DNA of 64,000 nucleotides. Source: Pleurotus ostreatus/Saccharomyces cerevisiae fusant. Taxonomy: Eukaryota; Opisthokonta. The position numbers were made by a program, and so were the translations under genes. The notes under the pieces are model-generated. The model made no database searches, was not told where the DNA came from, and was given only the letters and a program-made list of their open reading frames with translations. Below, piece by piece: positions 44,920-54,745 of the stretch. Where the stretch lies: NCBI GenBank assembly GCA_024196135.1, contig JAMQCK010000089.1, forward strand, positions 1 through 64,000, written 5' to 3'. The first letter of the stretch is position 1; every line of letters begins with the position of its first letter.

Positions 44920-46465
44920 CTCACTCGGGAACCTCACGGGCATGGCCTGTGACATACGTCGACGCCAACCCGCCCAGATAGCGACGGGCGTGAGCTCTGC
45001 CTTGCCCTGCACGTCACCGGTCGAGGTGGTGATCAGCACGGACGAGACCTAGCACTCGTCGAACACAGGTGATTCTTCTCATCGGTCTTGACACTAACCT
45101 CCTGCAAGCTGACGTTCTTCGTCACCGCGCGCCTTCCGATAGCCTGGGTGTGGTGATCAGCATCGGCCGCGCTCGCGCCTCCGCCCACGAACCCCACACA
45201 GGTCTTCACCCACACCGTACCCGCTTCTGCAGCGATGTACGACCCCGCAACCTTATGCGCATCCGAGAGCAAGACAGTCACAAGGATGACCTTCACGTCT
45301 GCGGGGGCGGCCTTGACGACTGCAGCGACGTAGTTGAAGACGGTCGCAGTCTCCGGCTTTGGGCGCGTCGAGATTGGTCACCATGTCCGCCGTAGCGGCG
45401 CCGTCGCGGACGACCTCGAGGGAGCTCACTAGGAAAAGGGTCAGTGATTGGTGGGACGGAGCAACGCACAAGGCCTTCGCGCTCGACTTGCACGCACCTT
45501 TGGGGAAGCCGGTCACAGCGCAGGGGACTGTCTGCAACCCCTTCAGCCACTTTGCCACCCGGGGGTTGTGCCATCCATGTACGTGGACCACCTCTGACCA
45601 CGCATCAGCCAGCCACAATTGGTGATCGAGCAGCTCCCCGCACGCACCTTCAGAAACACGCGGAAGACGAGGTCACCGCGGATGAGCAGGTGCATCTGCA
45701 TGCCGAGCACGTTGAGGATGCCCACGAGCTCGATGCTGATGTTGCCCGCGCTGACGATGGCGGCCCGCTTTGGCTGCTCCTTGAGCTCGAAGAAGCTGTC
45801 CGAGGTAATGCCCAGCTACGCGCCGGGGATCATGTCCTCGGAGGGGACGATGGGGTAGCCGCCGGTGGCAATGTTGATGTGGTCAGCTTCAAGGACGTAG
45901 TTGGACTTGTTCTCGAGCTTGAATTTGACCCGGTTTTTGCAGAGATGGCGGCCGAAGCCCTTGTGGCACTTGAAACCGTCCTTCGCCCAGTTCGTCGGGT
46001 AGATTTATGGATTTGATTGAGGTGAGTGTACGTATCGCGCTGCTTGATGAAAACGGACCAGTCGAAGATGCTGTTCTCCCTGCCGGTCATTTTTCACCCC
46101 TTGGCGTGGATGCGGAATTTCTCGCAGAGGTCGGTGGCATGCTACACCAGCTGAGGGAGGCATGAATGGTGAAATGGTGTACAGATAGGCTGTCCGAACC
46201 TTCTTGAGCACACAGCCTGAAGGCGAATCAGAAGATGTGGCGGGGGATGCCTCTAGCACTCACCGACGTTCACACATGTGCCTCCACGGTCGGTCATCTC
46301 GACGAGCGCGACTCTCTTCCCGTACGAAACTACGTGTTGCTGTCCAATCAGTCAGTCGGATTCGCGCGAATGAGGTTCTGTTCACGCACCGAGAAGCCAC
46401 TACCACCGCTCCCTCCTCCGATGACCAGGTGATGCTTCCCTGGCAAATGCTTGTTCCCTCGCTGC
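44920..46465 (-). pseudogene. Glutathione reductase pseudogene
   Basis: Minus-strand pieces follow the order of the NADPH-glutathione reductase chain. They are HHLVIGGGSGGSG (FAD-binding), VALVEMTDRGGTCVNVGCVL (the redox-active CVNVGC), NSIFDWSVFIKQRDTYTHLN, ATGGYPIVPSEDMIPGA, LGITSDSFFELKEQPKRAAI with VSAGNISIELVGILNVLG (NADPH-binding), IGRRAVTKNVSLQEVSVKT, and finally STGDVQGKAELTPVAIWAG. Stops interrupt it (TGA at 46094-46096, TAG at 45816-45818). The NADPH motif GAGYIA has become SAGNIS and the usual CVPKK is CVLKK. It cannot make a working enzyme as it stands. It lies between the DUF6532/coiled-coil genes and a transposase. Confidence 0.8.
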
Positions 46466-46742
46466 GCTTCATGTAGTCCCGCAAAGCGGTAGTAGAGCCA
46501 GAGTGCTGTGAGACAGGCCTTCATCCAGAAGTGATCAGCCATGCAGGGCGAGCAGGTGTCGACGCCGCGGACGAGGACATGGTTGTCGAGATCATGAAGG
46601 AAGTGGTGACATGTCACACTGTAACCTCAGTGATCGGGAATATTCCCACCTTGTCTTCGACGCTCGCGCCTGCCCTGAACTCGACTCAAACCCGCCTCTC
46701 CATCCCCCTCTCCGACTACATACATCTTGAGAACTATCTAAC

Positions 46743-49700
46743 ATGTTCTGCTACGGATGCTTTCAGTCCTTCTCCTCGGGTGGCTGGAAGAGTCATGTCA
46801 GGCAAACCTCAAACCCCAACTGCAAGAAGTTCTTCGCGCGCCTCCAAGCGCAGGGGAGACTGTTTGAGGCGAACAACCCTCCCTCCTCCTCTACCCAGTC
46901 TATGCCCAACTATCCCCCTCCAATTCCGGCACCTCAACCACCTCCTACAAGCATCCCTTCCGCGTCGTCGCACCCATCATCACAGTTCTCCCCTTCGTCG
47001 CAACCTCCACGTCCTTTCCCCTCCCAAGTAACTGCCAACTCCTCCCCTCACGTCGACCCCGCAGATCCTAGCAGAGAGCGCGCGATTGCAGCTGATCCTG
47101 CTGGTGATTTCTTCGGTGATTACGACGTGGATTACAGTACGGGAGACCTCCCTGGTTTGGAGGATGACAACACTCGTGAGGACGATGACTTCGAAGTGTG
47201 GGGGGATGAAGATGATGAGGACGAGGACGAGGACGAGGACGATGCCGCCCTCGAGCACACTTTCGAGCCTGAACGCCCGGTCGAAAGGGATGATGGCGAC
47301 GTTGAGATGGCTGACAGTGACAATGAGCAGATCGACGAGCAGTCCGACACGGCTCGGGAGCGTCGTGACCACACGGAGGAGCAACTGCGACATCGCCCCT
47401 TTGTCGTGAAGTACCCTGGACGTGCTGGCGAAGCTGTTGCAGGTCACGAGCAGTCGTCGAACATTCAATATCGGAACGCGCTACGCGGGGGTCCCTCCGA
47501 CGTATATGGTGTTTTTGGACATCGGCTCTCCTGGGATCTGGCACGCTGGGCGAAGTTGAAGGACATCAGCGCGAGTGCTTTCAATGAGCTTCTCGCAATT
47601 CCTGAGGTAGGTTTGTTGGCTTTCACCACCCCGCACTGAAGACTTATCCCACTTCAGCTTGTCGAGAAGTTAGACCTGCCGTACAGGACATCTGCTCATG
47701 TCAATGCCATGGTCGATGCGCTTCCCGGACGTCCACGTTTCCAGCGTCGAGATGTGATCGTGGCAGGGCAAAGGTTCGACGTTTACTTTCGGGACATCCT
47801 CGAATGTGTTCGAGCACTCATAAGTGACATCGACCTCTGCCCCCTGCTCGTATTTTGCCCCGAGCGCCACTACGTCGATGATAAGAAGACCATTCGGCTC
47901 TATCACGACATGCATACCGGCGAGTGGTGGTGGGCTACACAAGTATGTTCCACCGTATGTGGCTATGTTAGAGCATGACTAACTCTCTCCCTCTCTCAGG
48001 ATGAGGTTGAGGCACGCAAACCAGGCGCCACCATCATACCCATCATCCTGTCGAGCGACAAGACTCAGCTCACGTCTTTCCGGAACAAAAGCGCTTACCC
48101 CGTCTATATGACCATCGGCAATATTCCAAAGGAAGTACGGCGCAAGCCCTCCATGCGCGCATACGTCCTGCTCGGATATCTGCCGACGTCGCGCCTCTCG
48201 CACATCAAGAACGAAGCTGCTCGACGACGCTGCCTAGCAAACCTATTCCACACGTGCCTCCGCCGAATCGTTCGCCCTCTGAAGACAGCTGGGTTGGATG
48301 GAATCATCATGGCTACTGCAGATGGTGTTGTGCGCCGCATGCACCCAATCTATGCCTGCTATATCGGTGACTACCCGGAACAGGTCCTCTGCACCTGCGC
48401 GAAGTCCGGCACTTGCGCGCAGTGCGGGCAGTCCAATGCTACGCTCGGAGACTTCGACCGTGCTCAGGCCGATGGGATCCGCAATGCATACCGCAAGCTC
48501 GGGCCTGTATTGGATGTACTCAGCACATATGATCAGGACCCGGTGCGATACGCGGTGCGCTGCAGGGCGATAGGCCTCCGTCCCATCGTCAAGCCCTTTT
48601 GGCAAGGCCTCCCATTCGCTCACCCATTTCGAGCTATCACTCCCGACGTCTTGCATCAGCTCTACCAAGGCGTGGTCAAGCATCTCGTGCCCTGGCTCGT
48701 CGATGTCTTCGGGGCTGCAGAAGTTGACGCGCGCTGCCGCCGCATGCCGCCGAATCACAATATCCGCGTCTTCATGGATGGGATATCGTCACTCAGCTTC
48801 GTCACGGGCCAGACTCACGATGAGATTTGCCGTGTGCTCCTCGGCCTTGTCCTCGACATCCCCCTCCCTCACCGTGCTCATTCCCGGGTTGTGCGTGCCG
48901 TCCGGGCAGTTCTCGATTTCCTTTACCTCGCTCAATACCCCGTGCACACCAACACCACCCTACAGCAGATGAACGACGCCCTCGAGTCCTTCCACCGCGA
49001 GAAGGCTGTCTTCATCGAGCTCAAGATTCGGGATAACTTCAACATCCCCAAGCTGCACTTCGCCATCCACTACGTGCAAAACATCAAGATGTTTGGGACG
49101 ACAGATAACTTCAACACACAGTACACCGAACGTCTTCATATCGACTTTGCCAAGCACGCTTATGCTGCCACGAACAAGAAGGACGAGTTTTCTCAGATGA
49201 CGGTCTGGCTCGAGCGCAAGGAGAAGATTCACCGTCACGATCAGTACATCAAGTGGTGCTCTGTGGGTCGTCCTGCACTTCGCCCGTACGACTGGACGCC
49301 ACCGGGGCTCGATCTAGATCGTACGGCGCGCCTCTCTAAGCGCGCGTCCGCCACAGTTGACCTCGACACGCTGGCGAGCAAGTATGGTGCCGAGGTCTTC
49401 ATCCCCGCCCTCAAGCGATTCATCGCGCTAACGAATGACCCGTCCCTCACGCGTCATCGGCTTGAGGATGCCATTCACACCATCTTGCTGCGATTCAGCA
49501 AGGTGAAGGTTTGGCATCGCCTCAAGTTTATCGTGCACGATCGGCTCACAGGGAAGAGGGCCACGGTGGATTCTATCCACGCACGTCCTGCGCGCCGGAA
49601 TAAGCGCGGCCTGACCATACCTGGGCGCTTCGACACGGCTCTCATCGACGACGGGACGAGCCGCGAGACGGGTGTTCACGGTAAGCTGAAGCGAACGAGT

Positions 49701-50023
49701 TTCTGTTATCCGTCTTACTGACCTCCTTCGCAGGTAATCGCGTCGGGCGTATACGCGCCATCTTCTCCATCCCCGAGAAGGCCTTGGCCTCGCTTTTTCC
49801 TTCTGGAAACCAGTGCCCCAAACATCTCGCCTACGTCGAGTGGTATACCCCCTTCCCATCGAGGCCCGAGCGAGATCATCTCATGTACAAAATTAACAAG
49901 TGCCGAACGGATGGCGGGCAGCGTATGCTTGCCAGCATTGTCCCTCTTGATCGTATACGGCAGCCCAGGCAAACAGGTCTGGGGTCTCTTAGATGTGATA
50001 TGGGGCAGGAGACCTGTACCTAG
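46743..50023 (+). mobile_element. Plavaka-type (CACTA-like) transposase gene, C-terminus lost
   Basis: Exons 46743-47606, 47658-47942, 48000-49680 and from 49734 join in phase. The N-terminus (MFCYGCFQSFSSGGWKSHVR, then NPNCKKFF) resembles a degenerate zinc finger. A strongly acidic region follows (GDEDDEDEDEDEDDAALEHT). The core matches the Plavaka family of Agaricomycete DNA transposons: RHYVDDKKTIRLYHDMHTGE, MTIGNIPKEVRRKPSMRAYV, HPIYACYIGDYPEQVLCTCA, ITPDVLHQLYQGVVKHLVPW, NTQYTERLHIDFAKHAYAAT. The frame is open for 940 codons. Near 49970 the protein stops resembling the family (ASIVPLDRIRQPRQ then TGLGSLRCDMGQETCT, stop at 50023), because unrelated repeat DNA begins there. The element is probably immobile. 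Confidence 0.85.
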
Positions 50024-50188
50024 TAGACCCCAGAACCTGCAGGTTGGCAGGAGGCCTGTCTCTATCTCATGGTCACTAATCTTCAGTAACCTTATATAAG
50101 CTTATTGCAGTCTACCCAACAGGTCTTCCTGCTGCTTTGGCTATAATAGATCATCGGTTACTGATAGGGTTGTTACAACTGATTTTGA

Positions 50189-50396
50189 CAGGTGCACCTT
50201 TCTTGAAGCCCACCTTTACAGGTGTGCCTGCTCACTCCCTCTATCTCAACAGGTGCGCCTTCTCACTCCCTCTATCTCAACAGGTGCGCCTTCCCCTATG
50301 CTCTCAATCTAACAGGTGCATCTGCTCACCACCCTCAGCTCAGCAGGCATACCTGCTTTTACTCTTAGCTCAACAGGCGTACCTTCTATCCCTGCC
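50189..50396. repeat. Degenerate ~31-bp minisatellite
   Basis: Six to seven units beginning CAGGTGCGCCTTCTCACTCC. Two neighbouring units are nearly identical and outer units decay, as in a slipping minisatellite. Confidence 0.85.
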
Positions 50397-50689
50397 TGAT
50401 GTCCCATATTATATTTTGAAAATTTCCTTTCCTATATTGTTACACCATTGGCAGACCCATTATAACTACATTGCCCAGGTTTTCAGGGCTGCTAGAGCTG
50501 CAGATTGTAGCTACTGTGACGTGACAGGTAACGGGCCGCGCACCGTAACGGACCACCCGCCCTTTTCTCTACAACCACTGGTCCGATTCCCTTCAAACCT
50601 ACTTCCAAAAATCCCTCTCGAGCTGCCCTACTACATATCTCTTACTCATGTAGTCTTCGGCTCACGTTCTGGTGCAAATCTCTCGTAAG

Positions 50690-50712
50690 TGCGAAAAAGC
50701 GGCTTTTTCGCA
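50690..50712. repeat. Perfect 11-bp hairpin
   Basis: TGCGAAAAAGC, one G, then GCTTTTTCGCA. Perfect complementarity of both arms; could be a terminal or subterminal hairpin of a mobile element or fold in RNA. Confidence 0.85.
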
Positions 50713-51647
50713 TGGTTCAGTGCCACTGCGAGTCCCGGCATGACATTTGAACCTTCTAGCCAAGCCAGAAGTTCAGTGATACCATATGAAAGCTTGTATG
50801 GTGAGTAAGCGTGCTCTTTGAGGTCCTGGCGATGCTACATTCCAGCTCCCAGTGTGAAGAAAATGAATAGGGAACTTGGTGCAAGCTTCGAGAAGGGCTA
50901 TACACAGACTCCTGCAATGCGAGGATTATGGTATGTAGATAGGAGGGTAAAGCTACCATGGGTATGCATTTTCTTGAATTTCCCGTCCATATAGTGCCCT
51001 CGCTCAGCCCGGTCCGTTGGGCCTCTCAAGGGGCGTAAAAATTGCAATAAGCGACCACTTGACAGTGGTATAATCGTGTTACAGAGGTAATACATGCTCA
51101 GTGGGATGCTAATTAGCTACGGTGAGAGTGTACATGAGGTTGTGGGCGCAGGCGGCGCGTCAAGTCGCTGCTCGGGGCAATTTCCCAAAGCGGTCCGTTA
51201 CCCTGGATTTCCCCGGAAACCGCCCCGGGCGCTTGAATCAGCAATCGTGGCTCCCCATCGCATCCTGAGGCGCTGTAATTTTTTGTATGTACTCCCAAGA
51301 TACCCTGAGTCAAGGCTGTTAAGGTCCGATGGGACTGCCTTGTCAAGGGCGGCGCTAAGAATTTTTACAAGTTGGGATGGCCCGGATCACGGCGGGTCAC
51401 AGTACGTTGTATAACTACATTTTCCAGGTGTCCCAGGGCTGTCCAGCCCCCTGCCGCTCGCCGTCAGCCATTGCCGAAACACGCTCATCGTCATCGCCGG
51501 TGCCGCTCGTCGTCGCCCCGGCACACCCTCCCTACCATTGGCAGCACCAATATAACTATACTGCCCAGCCCCTAAGGGCTCCGTGTTCCTACATATACCA
51601 TAGCTAGGTTGGGCTACGAAGTTTGCAGAATGTAGCTACGTGTTATA

Positions 51648-54012
51648 ACTACACTTGCCAGGACCCTTTGTAGGGGTCCTGGCCTACTGTAGCTCGTCGT
51701 CGTCGCCTCGGCAGATGCCAAATCGCGCTCCTTGTCGTCGCCCGACCCCCGCCCGCCGTCGCCCCGACATCGTGGCACGTGGCTGCGCCGCTCGCGATCC
51801 CGACGCATCGCGCGCGCCTCCCGACACCTCCGCCCGCGCCGCCTCGCGCTCGAGCGCATTCACACGCCCCTCGCCGTGTCGTCACTCGCCGTACGTTGCG
51901 CCTCGTGCCGCGCGCTACTGGACGATTGCTCTCTCGCGTCTCGGCAAATGCCGAGACGCGTCGGGCGCGTCACTCGAATCGCTGCCGCCGCTCTGGCCGT
52001 CGAGCTGCGCGTCCCCGGCGATTGCCGGGCACGCTCGCGCGCTCGTCGGGTGCGCCGGCATCGTCGGGGTGCCCAGCGGCGCGAGAATCTGCTGCCTGCG
52101 CCGCTCACGCGCACGCGGCTTGCCGGACCGGGTCGAGCAGTAGCGCAGCTTGCGCGACCGACCTCACGCAGGAATCTCGCAGTCGTGCGCAGCGTCGCGC
52201 ATGACACCGCTTGAGCCTCGCGTCGCAGCGATGTCGCCGGCGACGACTGGTCAAGAGCGCGGCGGTAGGGATGCCGACGTCGCACGCATGAGCGCTGCGT
52301 CGGCACGCAGTCTGCGCCGTGCTTGCCCATTCACCCACCGTAGGTCCACGGGGATGCGCCGTCGTCGCTACGGCCAACGTCGCACCCGTCCGCGCGCTAG
52401 GCAACGTGGCGATGCCACGTCCGTCACCTAGCAACCGGCCCGCAAGTGCGGGCGCGGTCGTTGCGTTCGCGTTGGCGGGCGACAGGCGCAGAGACACGCT
52501 TGTCCGCGCAGAATGAGGGCGAGGTGGATATGGTGGGTGGAGGCAGGGGCAACGGGTGACGCGGGCGCGCAAAAGACGGTGCGCATCGCGTCCCGATTCC
52601 ATCCGATGACGCGTCTTGGGATGCGTAGATTGGCGGCGACGATGTCGGCGGCGGCTGAGGGTCAACGGAGGACAGCGCGTGGCTTCGCAGCCGACGCGCG
52701 TCGAGCGAGGAGGAGGGTAGTGCGATGGTGGAAGAAGACACGCAGCGCGATCGACTGCGGCCAAATTTGTCGTCGCTGGGTCACGTGGTTTCGGATGCCC
52801 GGCACGCGAGGCCGCGCGTCGCCGGCATTTGCCGAGCACGTGCCGCGCGGAAATGATTTCCGTCCGCAGCCGATGCCTTCCTTTCTCCTCAACCACCACC
52901 ATCCTCAACGTGGCGCTGCACCTTCCGGCTGCGGGCGTTGGCCGCCTCGCGTCCCTCGGCACGGGCTAGCCTTTGGCCTCGCCCATATCGTCACACATCG
53001 ACCGCCACGAACGCCGCAACACACCTCTGCGATCAGCGCACGCGCTCAATAGCGCATCGGTCTCATTCCATCACCCCACTCTCTCGCGATGACCACCCCG
53101 CACCTCATGCCCCACGACCATCGCTCCCCACTCCCAACGCGCGGCTCACGTGCCGACGTTGCAGCGATAACGTGGTCGCCATGACGACCACGTCAGCGCC
53201 GTCCAGCGGCGCGCTATTCGTCGTAGCCACCACGCGTACTCATCATACGCCGCGAGCGTATGCGTGCGCGCTTGGCTGCGCGCGGCTGGACACGCGCGTC
53301 CATGCGCTGCGGCCCCGGTGCAGTGGACGACGTCGCTCGGCGCTACGCACGCACGCGAGCCTCGAGCAATGCTTAGCAGTATCGCCAGGGCACGCGCGAA
53401 GCCGGTGCATGACGCTGAGCAAGCCCGCAGCACTCGAGCGCGACGTGGCGCGCACCCGTGCCCCTGCGCGCGGGGGACGGGACGGGTCGCGCGGGCCGCT
53501 CGGACCGGCGCGGCATTTGCCGGTGATGCGCGTTCGAGTGGCAGCGAGCACGCAGGCAGCCATTTGGCGCGTCGCCGAGCCTCCCCGACGACGCCGGCGC
53601 ACCCGACGAGCGCGCGAACGTGCCCGGCACTTGCCGGGGACGCGCAGCAAGACGGCCAGCCCGGCGGCGACATTCTCGACGCGTCTCGGCATTTGCCGAG
53701 ACGCGAGCGTTCGACCCGCAGTCGAGCGCGGCACGAGGCACGTCGATCGGCGAGCGACAGCCCGGTGAGGAGGCGTGGGAACGCGCCCGAGCGCGAGGCG
53801 GAGGTGGCGGGGCGGGCCGACGTGGCGGGAGGCGCGTGCGATGTGTCGGGAGCGAGAGCGGCGCGGGCACGTGTCACGACGTCGGTGAGCGCGCGTCGCG
53901 GCGACGGCGGGCGGAGGGCGGGCGATGATGAGCACGACCCGGCAATTGCCGAGGCGACGACGACGGCCAGCAGTACGCCAGGACCCCTACGAAGGGCCCT
54001 GGCAGATGTAGT
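51648..54012. mobile_element. 2.4-kb foldback element with ~500-bp terminal inverted arms
   Basis: The left end ACTACACTTGCCAGGACCCT and the reverse complement of the right end ACTACATCTGCCAGGGCCCT match, and similarity continues inwards for about 500 bases. Shared landmarks include GTAGGGGTCCTGGC, CGTCGTCGTCGCCTCGGCA, GCGTCTCGGCAAATGCCGAG and GCGCGCTCGTCGGGTGCGCC. Arms run roughly 51648-52150 and 53500-54012. Each end carries its own small hairpin (CCAGGACCC...GGGTCCTGG at 51658-51682; mirror at 53978-54002). The GC-rich interior has long frames on all strands but no domain, so it is non-autonomous. Target-site duplication not identified. Confidence 0.75.
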
Positions 54013-54745
54013 CACCTTGCTTGCAAGGTCTATCTCATGTGCTTTATTGACCTCCGCGGGACCTATTTGATACACAAGAACAAATACCTCAAACAAGGGT
54101 TCATCGAGATTTACTCAGACCTGGTGACGGACGTTGTCATAGCGCTTTTGCTTCCTGGGAATGGTCCCTTGCATATGACCATCCCTTTCATCGCCTGTTT
54201 CGCCATGAAGTGCCCTGCTCGGTGGTCGCCGCGAGAAAGTGCTCAGCCCATGGGGCGTGCTACACGTGTATCTCCCGACTGTATGACGTGATTCCAGTGA
54301 AATGATGTCATTTTTTCGTTCGGTGTCGGGCACTCGCACCTTCCCATGTGCGACATCCCTTTCTTCCCTTAATCATTGTCGCGACCACTGGGATTCTTTC
54401 CATCGAGGTGAGTGATTAAAGGCGGTTAAGATCACAGTATAACGTAGTACAATGTCATACCAACCTCACTACTGCATGCACTCGCTGCGCAAACTTCGAA
54501 GTGATCGACTGGATGTAGAGGTACAGATTCTGGGTGCTCTGTCACGTGGAGCACCCTGTTTTCGTCCCTCTGTCCGCTCGCTCCATCCATCTTATTACCG
54601 TGTCGGCATCATCGTCGTAAATGAGACTGCGCGACCGGAACATTCGGCCCTAAGACCTTTCCAATGTTCATTTCTCTCGTCGTCGTGATCGGCACAGACC
54701 AACATCATCTCTTGAGTACTGCATCGCTCTTTCGATTCTTTCCGT
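54013..54745. other. Spacer between foldback element and Helitron gene
   Basis: No gene. It would contain the 3' end of the Helitron if that element is complete; I could not pick its CTRR terminus and hairpin with confidence. A short palindrome AATGATGTCATT lies near 54301. Confidence 0.35.

Larger units (their letters stand above)
50024..51647. repeat. Nested repeat DNA with several related element ends
   Basis: No gene. TATAACTACA-type starts occur at 50461, 51410, 51551 (TATAACTATA) and 51644, each followed by a GCCCAGG-like box. ACCATTGGCAG precedes two of them (50444, 51534), making direct repeats 1.09 kb apart. Related TGCAGATTGTAGCTAC and TGCAGAATGTAGCTAC boxes lie near 50501 and 51624. 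This looks like several copies of one non-autonomous element family inserted side by side. Confidence 0.6.

Noticed and set aside
45444..46016. Plus-strand frame of 190 codons
   Set aside because: It is the antisense of the glutathione reductase relic.
50189..50396. CRISPR-like regular repeats
   Set aside because: Units abut without unique spacers and the genome is eukaryotic; it is a minisatellite.
51700..53950. Several long open frames on both strands in the GC-rich foldback element
   Set aside because: Stops are rare by composition; frames overlap on all strands, are Arg/Ala/Pro-rich and contain no domain.
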